A DNA stretch of 33,518 bases from Candidatus Stoquefichus massiliensis AP9. GTDB taxonomy: Bacteria > Bacillota_I > Bacilli_A > Erysipelotrichales > Coprobacillaceae. The notes below the pieces were generated by a model. It searched no databases. It was not told the origin of the DNA and worked only from the letters and a program-made list of their open reading frames with translations. Position numbers and translations under genes: made by a program. The DNA lies in NCBI RefSeq assembly GCF_000455285.1, contig NZ_HG005285.1:162353-195870 (forward strand), in the 5' to 3' direction. Shown piece after piece: positions 23,553 through 31,422 of this stretch (position 1 is the first letter of the stretch; each line of letters opens with the position of its first letter).

Positions 23553-24595
23553 TAATATGTCCCCATTTTTTCCATGACATGAATATCTTCAGGCCAAAAA
23601 TCCAAATTTACCTTTTTACCAACTTCGCTCATATCTGTTGTATGTACTTTATACATACGTTCATCTGTTTCCACCATAATTTCATAATGAACACCTTTAA
23701 AGATAATTGAAGAAATTGTTCCTTCAATCTTTCCTTGACCAACTTCTACAATATCTAAATCTTCTGGTCTTAAAACAATATCAACATCCTGCCCTTCATC
23801 AAAACCTTTATCAACACAAACAAACTGCTGTCCATCAAACTCAACCAAAAAGTCTTTCACAAAAGTCCCTTCAACAATATTAGATTCACCAATAAATTGA
23901 GCAACAAAGCGATTCTCAGGTTCATTATAAATATCAGTAGGTGTCCCTATCTGTTGAATACTTCCATCATTCATAACAACAATTGTATCTGACATTGTTA
24001 AGGCTTCTTCTTGATCATGAGTAACATAAACAAATGTAATACCAACTTCTTTTTGAATATTTTTTAATTCAATCTGCATTGCTTTTCTTAATTTTAAATC
24101 TAATGCTCCTAATGGTTCATCTAATAATAAAACTTTAGGTTCATTAACTAACGCTCTTGCAATGGCAACACGTTGCTGCTGTCCTCCTGATAGTTGTGAT
24201 ATATTACGTTTTTCAAAACCTTCAAGACCAACAAGATTTAACATACGAAGCACTTTTTGTTCAATAATAGCTTTATCTAATTTCTTAATCTTTAAACCAA
24301 ATGCAACATTATCAAAGACATTCATATGTGGAAATAAAGCATACTTTTGAAAAACTGTATTCACCTCTCTTTTATAAGGTGGTAAAGATGAAATATCAAT
24401 GCCATCAAATAAAACTTCACCATTACTTGCTTCTTCAAAACCACCCACTATCCTTAGTGTCGTTGTCTTCCCACAACCACTTGGTCCTAATAATGTCATA
24501 AATTCATTTTCATGAATATCTAAATGTATACCTTTTAAAACGACTTGACCATTAAATTCTTTTGTCAAATTATTTAATTCAATTAATTTTTTCAT
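23552..24595 (-). CDS. potA: Polyamine ABC transporter ATPase
   Basis: A 347-residue cytoplasmic ATPase. Walker [10 protein letters not shown] (about 38-46), Q-loop [12 protein letters not shown], signature [15 protein letters not shown] (about 134-148), Walker [13 protein letters not shown] and the switch His in YVTHDQEEA are all intact. The C-terminal 110 residues form a TOBE-like regulatory domain. It powers uptake through PotB/PotC. It lies 10 nt after the regulator gene in a five-gene operon. Confidence 0.95.
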   Translation of the reverse strand: MKKLIELNNLTKEFNGQVVLKGIHLDIHENEFMTLLGPSGCGKTTTLRIVGGFEEASNGEVLFDGIDISSLPPYKREVNTVFQKYALFPHMNVFDNVAFGLKIKKLDKAIIEQKVLRMLNLVGLEGFEKRNISQLSGGQQQRVAIARALVNEPKVLLLDEPLGALDLKLRKAMQIELKNIQKEVGITFVYVTHDQEEALTMSDTIVVMNDGSIQQIGTPTDIYNEPENRFVAQFIGESNIVEGTFVKDFLVEFDGQQFVCVDKGFDEGQDVDIVLRPEDLDIVEVGQGKIEGTISSIIFKGVHYEIMVETDERMYKVHTTDMSEVGKKVNLDFWPEDIHVMEKMGTY

Positions 24596-24605
24596 ATAAT
24601 CCTCC

Positions 24606-25139
24606 CTAAAATAATGGTGGTGTTGATATCCAAATCACCTTTGCCCTACCTTCACCACAATTTTCAAGATAATGTGTTCTATTCCCTGTCAAATAAAAAG
24701 TTTCGCCTTTTTTAACGGTCAATGCTTTTGGACCATAATGAAGTTTAATTTTCCCACTAATCACATAACCAAACTCTTCTCCATCATGAGGTTCCATTTC
24801 CATTGACATCTTATCTTTTTCTAATTCAATCAAAATAGGTTCCATATCATTCTTTTGTGCATTAGGCACAATATAAGAAATCATATAATCATCCTGCGTG
24901 TTAATAAAATAATCATCTTTTTTAAAGACAATCTGTTCCTCTTGTCTTTCATCGAAGAATTCATGCAATGAGGTGCCTAAAGCCTCTAGTATATCCTCTA
25001 AGGTTGCTATAGAAGGTGAGGTTAAATTTCTTTCTACTTGTGATAAAAAACCTTTAGTTAACTCACTACGGTTAGCTAATTCTTCTAATGTCAATTGATT
25101 GGCTATACGCAATCTTTTTATTTTACCACCAATATTCAT
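24606..25139 (-). CDS. XRE-family regulator with cupin domain
   Basis: A 177-residue regulator. The N-terminal helix-turn-helix covers about residues 5-60 ([20 protein letters not shown], then [12 protein letters not shown]). The C-terminal cupin barrel covers about 100-175 ([20 protein letters not shown] and [18 protein letters not shown]), which in PuuR-like and similar proteins senses a small molecule. First gene of the pot operon, so it probably controls polyamine uptake according to polyamine level and also represses itself. The start follows AAGGGAGTGAT. Repeats near the promoter are candidate operators. Confidence 0.9.
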   Translation of the reverse strand: MNIGGKIKRLRIANQLTLEELANRSELTKGFLSQVERNLTSPSIATLEDILEALGTSLHEFFDERQEEQIVFKKDDYFINTQDDYMISYIVPNAQKNDMEPILIELEKDKMSMEMEPHDGEEFGYVISGKIKLHYGPKALTVKKGETFYLTGNRTHYLENCGEGRAKVIWISTPPLF

Positions 25140-25162
25140 AATATCACTCCCTTGTTTAGTAA

Positions 25163-25249
25163 TACAAAACTTTATGTTTAAATCTACAAAACATAATTAT
25201 TATACAGAATATTTTGTAAAATGCAATACGTTTTAAACAATTTGTTTAA
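25163..25249. promoter_or_regulatory. Candidate operators of the pot operon
   Basis: TACAAAAC occurs twice as direct repeats (25163-25170 and 25185-25192, 22 bp apart, about two helix turns) downstream of the -10 box. The reversed form TTTTGTA lies in the promoter spacer (25212-25218). A 17-bp palindrome TTAAACAATTTGTTTAA lies just upstream of the -35 box (25233-25249). Which of these the XRE/cupin protein binds is not known. Confidence 0.45.
25199..25226 (-). promoter_or_regulatory. Promoter of the regulator-potABCD operon
   Basis: On the minus strand TTGCAT (25221-25226), a 16-nt spacer and TATAAT (25199-25204). The leader is about 50 nt. Confidence 0.75.
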
Positions 25250-25309
25250 TATATTAAACTTCTAACTTGCATAATTACCTTTCTCATCAATCCAATGCAC
25301 AAGAAAAAA

Positions 25310-25342
25310 AGCATCTCTTCATAACTGCTACTAAGAGATGCT
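25310..25342 (-). terminator. Terminator behind the AlbA_2-type remnant
   Basis: AGCATCTCTT (25310-25319) pairs with AAGAGATGCT (25333-25342) around a 13-nt loop, with a run of T next on the minus strand. It has survived although the gene before it is broken. Confidence 0.88.
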
Positions 25343-25356
25343 ACATCAATGAGTTT

Positions 25357-25678
25357 CTAGACTTTCTTATATCTTTTACCCTTGATGACTCCATTGTCAA
25401 TCAAATCACCTTTTTCAATTAATTCTTTTAATAATGTATGAACCCTTCTCTCTTTAACATGAAGAGCCTCCATAAATTCTGTCCTTCGATACCAAATATT
25501 TGGATTCATCATAGATAAGATAGTCTCATATTGTAAAAGTGTTTCTTCTCGCACTTTTCTTTACAAATGACATAATTAAGACTGTACGATCTAGATTAAA
25601 GTTTTCTTCAACTATTGGTTCAACCCAATCCTTTTCTTGAACCGAAAACAATACTCTGTTACTAATAAGATGCGCTTT
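25357..25678 (-). pseudogene. C-terminal remnant of an AlbA_2/RecG-like DNA-binding protein
   Basis: Two neighbouring frames together give one C-terminus. Frame A (25678 to a stop at 25526-25528) reads KAHLISNRVLFSVQEKDWVE and goes on with PIVEENFNLDRTVLIMSFVK. Frame B (25554-25357, 65 codons) ends with a winged helix, TEFMEALHVKERRVHTLLKE and then a KGKRYKKV end. This order, and the VKE-R-x-LLK-L helix with a GNRxRTYKL-like end, is usual in proteins with an AlbA_2 domain. A frameshift near 25550 and a TAG at 25679-25681 break the gene, and everything upstream is gone. Frame B alone would need a GTG start with no ribosome-binding site, so I do not call it an intact small gene. The family assignment is from memory of the motif order. 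Confidence 0.6.
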
Positions 25679-25945
25679 CTATGATTTCATATTTGTTAAA
25701 ACAAAACAAAGGACAAAACAAATATATCCGATCATAATATTTATTTTATCCTTGAAAAATTGAGTATCATTAAAATTATATCAAATTTAAAATATAGGAA
25801 CAGATTAACGCATAAACACTACACTTATTAGCAATTCATAAGGAAAAAAAGTGTAATTCACTACTGATTTACCATTAACCAAAGAGCCTTGATACGACAC
25901 ATAATTTTGGACATCTTGTTAGTAGTGTCCTTCATTATAAATAAA
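25679..25945. other. Gene-free decayed stretch
   Basis: No open frame with coding character was found. A short inverted pair GACAC/GTGTC (25898-25902 and 25926-25930) stands in it, and could be the edge of an old insertion sequence, but no transposase remnant was seen. Confidence 0.4.
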
Positions 25946-25973
25946 AGCAGTCAATCTTATAAGACTAACTGCT
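25946..25973 (-). terminator. Terminator of the 126-residue orphan gene
   Basis: A 13-bp stem with two mismatches (AGCAGT...ACTGCT outer part) and a very short loop, followed on the minus strand by TTTATTTAT. Confidence 0.65.
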
Positions 25974-26010
25974 CAACAAACTGGAATTTTGCGACAATAA
26001 GCCTGCATTA

Positions 26011-26391
26011 TCACATTGGGTCAATCATATGGAATATACGTTTTACTTTACCTTCTGAATATAAAAATCTGAGTTGCAAGCACAAATCTACCAGTTCTCC
26101 ACCTGAGGTAAGTTCATAATTTGCTTCAAAGCTTTCAGGGGACTTCTCATAAAACTCTACTTCGTGATGATACTCATATTGCGGGTGAAAATTGCATGGA
26201 ACATCGTACTCATCGAACGCATCAAAACCGTTCATGTCCAATGTACCCTGAACACACTCCCGAATTTCTTCTGTATCGTCCCAATCCATTTCGTCCACAC
26301 AAGATGGCAAATCCTCATATCTTTTTTCGTGAAGAACATGGAGAATATCTTTTATTGTTTGAATGGCTATTTTTTTATCCTGCTCTGTCAT
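26011..26391 (-). CDS. Small acidic orphan protein of unknown function
   Basis: A 126-residue soluble acidic protein that I do not recognise with certainty. The N-terminal half is helical (IAIQTIKDILHVLHEKRYED), and DEMDWDDTEEI follows. The C-terminal half looks like beta strands, with YEYHHEVEFYEKSPESFEAN and LVDLCLQLRFLYSEGKVKRI. This layout recalls small DUF families found as single orphan or immunity-type genes in Bacillota, but no toxin gene is beside it. The start follows GGGAGGTATTTTA, a strong site, and a terminator follows the gene, so it is probably expressed. Its G+C content is visibly higher than that of its neighbours (many GC-rich codons such as GAC, TGC and CCG), which together with the flanking remnants suggests recent acquisition. 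Confidence 0.65.
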   Translation of the reverse strand: MTEQDKKIAIQTIKDILHVLHEKRYEDLPSCVDEMDWDDTEEIRECVQGTLDMNGFDAFDEYDVPCNFHPQYEYHHEVEFYEKSPESFEANYELTSGGELVDLCLQLRFLYSEGKVKRIFHMIDPM

Positions 26392-27004
26392 TAAAATACC
26401 TCCCAGTATAATTCATGGAAATTTCTAATTTATAGGCATATTATACAGTTATTGAATATAACTGGCAACAAAATAATACCTTTCACTCATCATCGAATGC
26501 TGATTCGTTCATTTCTGGAAAATCCAGTAATTCAGAAACAGTCATATCCAAACCTATACTAGCATCAATGTCTATAGCTTATTCAAAAAACAGAATAATT
26601 TTATGACATCACGAGTCCATTAACACAATAGACTAGTTCTAGTTGGTATTCTGTCCTTTCTAACTGTTCTTGATGATATTTCGTTTCTCTTTTCCAATTA
26701 AACAATAGCATATATGTACTGTTATTTCTTTTATATCTGTATGTCTTCGTTTACCTATAATACATGCATAGATGAAAGTTTCTCCATTAAGGCTAGTTCC
26801 CATTTTATGATCTATTATTCATAATTAAGGATCTTATGATAAACACAAATTGATCAAATAGTGATATTAGGCATTGACTCCTTTCTAACAAATAAGAAAA
26901 GAACAAAAAGAAAGATACATATCACATGCACATTTATTTCATTCCCAAAAACTTCCGTATATATAACTATATTTCATGAAGAAGATGTCCACACATTTTT
27001 AGAA
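26392..27004. other. Gene-poor stretch with remnants
   Basis: No intact gene is seen in these 613 bases. A 31-codon remnant lies at 26483-26578. A second open stretch of 49 codons (26601-26750, minus) contains NWKRETKYHQEQLERTEYQL and stops without a start or ribosome-binding site; it may be a fragment of another lost gene. The rest is AT-rich without clear signals. Confidence 0.5.
26483..26578 (-). pseudogene. Probable C-terminal remnant of an XRE-family regulator
   Basis: A 31-codon open stretch ending in TGA reads IGLDMTVSELLDFPEMNES before its acidic end DDE. This is close in pattern to the last helix and tail of small XRE repressors (GL-x-[IM]-[ST]-[VL]-[SA]-E-[FL]-x-[DN]-x-P-x-[FM]-N). 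An in-frame TAA stands directly before it and the helix-turn-helix part is missing. It is too short to be certain. Confidence 0.35.
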
Positions 27005-27031
27005 AAACGATTTCGCATAACGAAATCGTTT
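27005..27031 (-). terminator. Terminator of the pncB-tyrA operon
   Basis: AAACGATTTCG (27005-27015), a 5-nt loop and CGAAATCGTTT (27021-27031); the minus-strand read ends in TTTTTCT. It lies 7 bp after the tyrA stop. Confidence 0.92.
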
Positions 27032-27038
27032 ATATAAA

Positions 27039-27869
27039 TTACTTTTCCAAATTTTCTCTACGCTTTGACGATTCTAAAAACATTTCTTTTAAAGCGTTAT
27101 CATCATCATTTAATAATGCTTGTTTTAATTGATCAAACTGTTCTTCAAAACGTATCATAGATGCCAATAGATAGTCGCGATTGTTTAAGAACAATTCACT
27201 CCATAACTCAGCATTAATATTCGCAATTCTTGTTAAATCACGAAAAGAATCACCAATATATTTTCCTGTATCATATTTTTGATCATCACTATTGATTAAT
27301 GCTACTGCAATAGTATGAGGCAATTGTGATGTAAATGATATGATTTCATCATGATCATAGGGGCTCATGATTTTAACGCTTTTAAAGCCTAATTGAGAAA
27401 CAAACTGACACATAAATTCTATAGATTCTTTTTTATTCTTTGCATGTTCAATAACAATATAATTCGCATTTCTAAAGACTTCCTTGCTGGCATAGGCATA
27501 GCCTTTCTTTTCACGTCCAGCCATTGGGTGTCCACTAACATATTCTACATCTGGATCAATACAAGCTAAAGCTTTTTCTAAAAAATATGATTTAATACCA
27601 ACAACATCTGTCACAATACTTCCTTTTTTAAATGTATGATGAGTAATAAAATCTAAAACAAGGGATGGATAAAGACAAATAATTGTTAAATCACTTCTTG
27701 CAATAATTTCATGTCCATCTGTAAATCCTTCAATAATGCAACCATCTTTTTTTGCTAATGAGAGTGTTTCTTCATCACAATCCACTCCATAAACCTGATG
27801 TCCTAATCCTTTTAAAGCCTGAACATAACTTCCACCAATAACTCCTAAACCAACAACTGTAATAATCAT
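27039..27869 (-). CDS. tyrA: Prephenate dehydrogenase
   Basis: A 276-residue NAD(P)-dependent enzyme of tyrosine synthesis that turns prephenate into 4-hydroxyphenylpyruvate. The Rossmann motif GLGVIGGSYVQAL is at 7-19. SGHPMAGREKKGYAYAS (about 111-127) holds the substrate-binding His and the GREK-like signature. SQLPHTIAVAL and DSFRDLTRIA follow in the helical dimer domain. There is no C-terminal ACT domain, so feedback control by tyrosine through ACT is not expected. It is the last gene of the pncB operon, 10 nt after a small membrane protein gene; other aromatic genes are not nearby. Confidence 0.93.
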   Translation of the reverse strand: MIITVVGLGVIGGSYVQALKGLGHQVYGVDCDEETLSLAKKDGCIIEGFTDGHEIIARSDLTIICLYPSLVLDFITHHTFKKGSIVTDVVGIKSYFLEKALACIDPDVEYVSGHPMAGREKKGYAYASKEVFRNANYIVIEHAKNKKESIEFMCQFVSQLGFKSVKIMSPYDHDEIISFTSQLPHTIAVALINSDDQKYDTGKYIGDSFRDLTRIANINAELWSELFLNNRDYLLASMIRFEEQFDQLKQALLNDDDNALKEMFLESSKRRENLEK

Positions 27870-27879
27870 AAGAGCACCA

Positions 27880-28248
27880 CTACATTATCATAAGTGCTAC
27901 AGCAAAGGCGAAACCGCCAAAGATAAGAGCACAAAAACAGAATCGAATAAATAAAGCAGATAGTGGAGGTTTTTCTTTCTCTATTATATAAAAGGCAAGA
28001 ACAACAAGTAGACTTGATATTATTCCATGAGTAAGAACAAGAGCAATATCAAAAGAAGAATACTGTGCTAAAAGCGGAACACATAGTCCTTGTGCAAAAG
28101 CAAAGATCACTGCTAAGATGATGAGACTTTTGTAGTGAAAAGGAATCCATGTTAAGTTAAAATTTGATTGAAATTGACTCTTCGTTTGCTGATCTTGATG
28201 CGTAAATTCAACTTTGTGGTTTCTTTCTACACTGCGCTTAAAACTCAT
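27880..28248 (-). CDS. Small membrane protein of unknown function
   Basis: I do not recognise this 122-residue protein. The first 40 residues are charged and polar (MSFKRSVERNHKVEFTHQDQ), then three hydrophobic segments follow at about 41-60, 66-87 and 99-120. The start overlaps the pncB stop by 4 nt (ATGA) and the next gene, tyrA, begins 10 nt later, so the three form one operon. The location suggests neither a NAD nor a tyrosine role by itself. Confidence 0.6.
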   Translation of the reverse strand: MSFKRSVERNHKVEFTHQDQQTKSQFQSNFNLTWIPFHYKSLIILAVIFAFAQGLCVPLLAQYSSFDIALVLTHGIISSLLVVLAFYIIEKEKPPLSALFIRFCFCALIFGGFAFAVALMIM

Positions 28249-29714
28249 TCACTTTTTCTCCCTTCAGCAAGCATATTTAATTTATAGTCTAATAATTTTT
28301 TTGTTAAATCTACATAATAAATATGAGGGTATTCTAAACGGAAGACTTCATCCCAAAGTAATGATTTTTGCTTAATAGAGTATTCTCTAATTTGATCTAA
28401 TGAATATTGAGGATAAACACATTGTCCATCCTTAAAAACAAGTGTTTGTAATGGATGAATTTCATATGTTCCTGCATAAAGAGTCTTATTTTTCCATGCA
28501 TCAGATTGATGATAAATTGTTAAATCTTGATTTTCATCAAGAACTTCATCATAAAAACTGATAATATCAGCAATCGCTTTATTCGTTTCTTTTTCTATAA
28601 GACGATAGACTTTCTTATATCCTGGATTAGTGATTTTTTCAGTATTTTCTGAAATCTTAATTTTAGGGATAATCTGACCATCTTTTTCAACAGCAGCTAA
28701 TTTATAGACACCACCAAAAACAGGTGCTGATTTAGAAACAATCATGTTTTCTCCAACTCCAAATGAATCAATTTGTGCCCCTTGTTCCAATACTGAACGA
28801 ATCAAATATTCATCCAATGAATTAGAAACCGTAATTTTACAATCATGTAATCCTGCAACATCCAACATCATTCTGGCTTTTTTTGTTAAATATGCAATAT
28901 CACCACTATCTAAACGAATTCCTGCCAATCTTTTTCCCATTGGCGCCAAAACTTCTTCAGCAACTCTAATAGCATTCGGAACTCCGCTCTTTAATGTATC
29001 ATATGTATCAACAAGCAAAACACAAGAATCAGGATAAATTTCTGCATAAGCTTTAAATGCTTCAAATTCATTATCAAATGATTGTACAAAAGAATGTGCC
29101 ATTGTACCTAATACAGGTATTTGAAAAGCTTTACCCGCTGATGTAGTTGCAGTACCTGCTACGCCACCAATATAAGCTGCTCTCGCTCCATAATGCGCCC
29201 CATCATAACCTTGTGCACGTCTCGCACCAAATTCCATGACAGCACGTCCTTTGGCTTCCTGACAAACACGATGTGCTTTGGTTGCTATTAAAGATTGATG
29301 ATTAATTGTCACAAGTAAAAATGTTTCAATTAATTGGGCTTCAATTAATTTTGCTTTCACAGTAATTAATGGTTCATAAGGAAAGACAGGTGTTCCTTCT
29401 GGCACTGAATAAAGTGTCCCTGTAAATTGAAAGTTTCTTAAATAATCAAAGAAATCCTCATCAAATATATTTAATGAACGTAAATATTCAATATCACCTT
29501 CTGTAAAACGCATATCTTGAATAGCTTCTATCAATTGCTGTAAACCAGCAAAAATAACAAATCCACCATTATCTGGATTTTTACGATAGAACATATCAAA
29601 ATAAACAATCTGTTCCCCTTTTCCCATTTTAAAATAATTATAAGACATTGTTAATTCGTAAAAATCCATAATCAATGTTATGTTTCTTTCACTGCTAACA
29701 TTAACTTCTTCCAT
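28245..29714 (-). CDS. pncB: Nicotinate phosphoribosyltransferase
   Basis: A 489-residue cytoplasmic enzyme that joins nicotinate to PRPP to give nicotinate mononucleotide, the entry step of NAD salvage (Preiss-Handler pathway). It shows MDFYELTMSYNYF near the N-terminus, EFGARRAQGYDGA (about 156-168), GTMAHSFVQSF with the family's phosphorylated His (about 202), LLVDTYDTLKSG and GIRLDSGDIAYL. The length fits the Gram-positive type. It starts after AGGGGG. It would use the product of the nicotinamidase-like enzyme encoded at 5901-6422. Confidence 0.95.
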   Translation of the reverse strand: MEEVNVSSERNITLIMDFYELTMSYNYFKMGKGEQIVYFDMFYRKNPDNGGFVIFAGLQQLIEAIQDMRFTEGDIEYLRSLNIFDEDFFDYLRNFQFTGTLYSVPEGTPVFPYEPLITVKAKLIEAQLIETFLLVTINHQSLIATKAHRVCQEAKGRAVMEFGARRAQGYDGAHYGARAAYIGGVAGTATTSAGKAFQIPVLGTMAHSFVQSFDNEFEAFKAYAEIYPDSCVLLVDTYDTLKSGVPNAIRVAEEVLAPMGKRLAGIRLDSGDIAYLTKKARMMLDVAGLHDCKITVSNSLDEYLIRSVLEQGAQIDSFGVGENMIVSKSAPVFGGVYKLAAVEKDGQIIPKIKISENTEKITNPGYKKVYRLIEKETNKAIADIISFYDEVLDENQDLTIYHQSDAWKNKTLYAGTYEIHPLQTLVFKDGQCVYPQYSLDQIREYSIKQKSLLWDEVFRLEYPHIYYVDLTKKLLDYKLNMLAEGRKSE

Positions 29715-29763
29715 TTTTTATGACCCCCTATCATTTTTACTATCATATACCAAATCACAAAAA

Positions 29764-29787
29764 AAATAAAGCATTTCTGCTTTATTT
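29764..29787 (-). terminator. Terminator of the FMN-binding lipoprotein gene
   Basis: A 10-bp perfect stem (AAATAAAGCA with TGCTTTATTT) and a 4-nt loop; a run of T follows on the minus strand. It overlaps the TAA stop. Confidence 0.92.
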
Positions 29788-30144
29788 AGACGTATTCTTC
29801 GCATTTTCCATTGCTTCTTTAACAGCATCTTTTAATGCTTGTGATGTTTTGGTTGCTCCTGAAATTGTATCGACATCATATTTATTTTCTTTTTTCATTG
29901 AAGTGATCATTTGTTCTAGTGCAACGCCTCCAATAGATGGTGTTTCATTATGTTCTTTAACAAGAACATCAACAATTTTATCATCTTTCATTGTTGTTTC
30001 TACTTGAAATTCCCCACCATAACCTACTGCAGTCGTTGTATAGGTTCCATCTTTATAAACAGTCTTCTTTGATTCTTCTTGTTTTGACTGATTTGAACAT
30101 CCACACATCATCATAACTAAAAATAGGATTGCTAATTTTCTCAT
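29782..30144 (-). CDS. FMN-binding domain lipoprotein
   Basis: A 120-residue lipoprotein. The signal peptide ends in the lipobox MCGC with Cys16 as the lipid anchor. The rest is one FMN-binding domain (NqrC/RnfG-type): KDGTYTTTAVGYGGEFQVET (31-50), then ALEQMI and the flavinylation motif DTISGATKTS, where T98 of SGAT would carry FMN covalently through the enzyme ApbE. Such proteins carry electrons outside the membrane, for example in extracellular electron transfer or fumarate-type reduction. No apbE, NDH or quinone genes are nearby. The start follows AGGAGG. Confidence 0.88.
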   Translation of the reverse strand: MRKLAILFLVMMMCGCSNQSKQEESKKTVYKDGTYTTTAVGYGGEFQVETTMKDDKIVDVLVKEHNETPSIGGVALEQMITSMKKENKYDVDTISGATKTSQALKDAVKEAMENAKNTSK

Positions 30145-30205
30145 TTATAAAACCTCCTATTCATAGTTTTTGCTTAATTTAAAATCTTATGCAAGAAACA
30201 TTCTA

Positions 30206-30472
30206 TTAAAAGTATAAATCATATGTTTGTCTTTGATAAGGTTGTGGTACTGGTTTTACTTTTTGATAAACAATTGGAATAAGTAATTGCTGTTCTGGAT
30301 AAATAAGCATGTCTTCATTTAAATTATTCATTGCTTGAATCCAAGGCACTTCACTATTCAATGTTTTTGCAATACGATATACATTATCTCCTTTATTAAC
30401 AGAATAAAGAATAATTTCACCAACTTTTGGATATGTTATTCTTTCATTTTCATACATATATGGATTATACAT
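30206..30472 (-). CDS. Small LysM-domain protein
   Basis: An 88-residue protein with a single LysM domain at about 22-66 (YSVNKGDNVYRIAKTLNSEV, ending in YPEQQLLIP). LysM binds N-acetylglucosamine polymers such as peptidoglycan. There is no signal peptide or membrane segment; the tyrosine- and proline-rich ends (MYNPYMYENER and PVPQPYQRQTYDLYF) are reminiscent of spore-coat or morphogenetic proteins that act in the mother cell. The start follows TTAGGAGGGATGAT. A single gene. Confidence 0.82.
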   Translation of the reverse strand: MYNPYMYENERITYPKVGEIILYSVNKGDNVYRIAKTLNSEVPWIQAMNNLNEDMLIYPEQQLLIPIVYQKVKPVPQPYQRQTYDLYF

Positions 30473-30709
30473 ATCATCCCTCCTAACATATCCTATGATA
30501 CAATAGTAAAAGCGTATAGGCTTTTTATATATAAATGTATTACAAAAAGGAAATTCCTCGTCTACTCGTTTTGTATTGATAAAAGAATGGTACTACTTTT
30601 CTTTTTTCATAAATTCTAAAGAAGTCAATATACTAAAATATTGATTAGAATTAAAATATAGGATATTGTATACTTTGCTATATCTTTTTTTAATTGTTAT
30701 TTAAACAAA

Positions 30710-30737
30710 AATAGATCCAGCATTAACTAGATCTATT
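30710..30737 (-). terminator. Terminator of the recG-plsX-rnc operon
   Basis: AATAGATC (30710-30717) pairs with GATCTATT (30730-30737) around a 12-nt loop, followed on the minus strand by TTTGTTT. It overlaps the rnc stop codon. Confidence 0.75.
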
Positions 30738-31422
30738 CATTATTTGTAGCCAGTTTATTTAAAGCATCTTTAGCTGCCTGTTGTTCAGCTCTTTTTTTAC
30801 TTGTTCCTTTTCCAATACCTAGACGCATATCATCCATAATGACAGCAATTGTGAATTCTGGTGCATTGGATGGACCAGATGTTTCTAATAATTCGTAAGT
30901 CACTGTACGACGTTGATCTGCTTGAATTAATTCTTGTAATGTTGTTTTATAATCAGTGATATCATCATAATCTAAATCATTGACATGCTGATAGATTGTT
31001 TGTTCTAAAATTTTAATCACTTCATCTTTTCCACAATCTAAATAAACAGCACCAATAAATGATTCAAAAATATTTGCTAAAACACTTTCTCTTTCACGTC
31101 CACCACTTTTTTCTTCTCCAACACCTAAGTAAAGAAGTTCACCTAATCCTAATTCACGTGAAAAACGTGCTAATGATTCTTCACGGACTAATTTACTACG
31201 TAATGTTGTTAATGATCCTTCTGGAACATCAGGGAAAAGTTTAAAGATAAATTCTGATACATATAATTGTAAAACTGCATCACCCATGAATTCTAATCTT
31301 TCATAATCTTTTTGGTTATGATGGGATTCGTTTGCATAAGAAGCATGTGTAAAAGCTTCTTTGTATAAACTCAAGTTTTGATATGGAATCTCTTCTTTTA
31401 TTAAAAAATCTAATAATTTCAT
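30733..31422 (-). CDS. rnc: Ribonuclease III
   Basis: A 229-residue double-strand-specific endoribonuclease, which cuts rRNA precursors and structured mRNAs. The catalytic signature YERLEFMGDAVLQL is at about 40-53; LANIFESFIGAVYLD (about 113-127) holds the second acidic pair; the C-terminal dsRNA-binding domain covers about 155-225. The length is normal. The start overlaps plsX by 4 nt (ATGA). In many Bacillota rnc lies behind acpP and before smc; here neither is present and a terminator follows directly. Confidence 0.95.
   Translation of the reverse strand: MKLLDFLIKEEIPYQNLSLYKEAFTHASYANESHHNQKDYERLEFMGDAVLQLYVSEFIFKLFPDVPEGSLTTLRSKLVREESLARFSRELGLGELLYLGVGEEKSGGRERESVLANIFESFIGAVYLDCGKDEVIKILEQTIYQHVNDLDYDDITDYKTTLQELIQADQRRTVTYELLETSGPSNAPEFTIAVIMDDMRLGIGKGTSKKRAEQQAAKDALNKLATNNE

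Noticed and set aside
25357-25554. Intact 65-residue winged-helix protein
   Set aside because: It would need a GTG start without ribosome-binding site, and the sequence upstream in the neighbouring frame continues the same protein family, so a frameshifted remnant fits better.
25898-25930. Possible insertion-sequence end (GACAC ... GTGTC)
   Set aside because: Only five bases per arm, no target-site duplication and no transposase remnant within reach.
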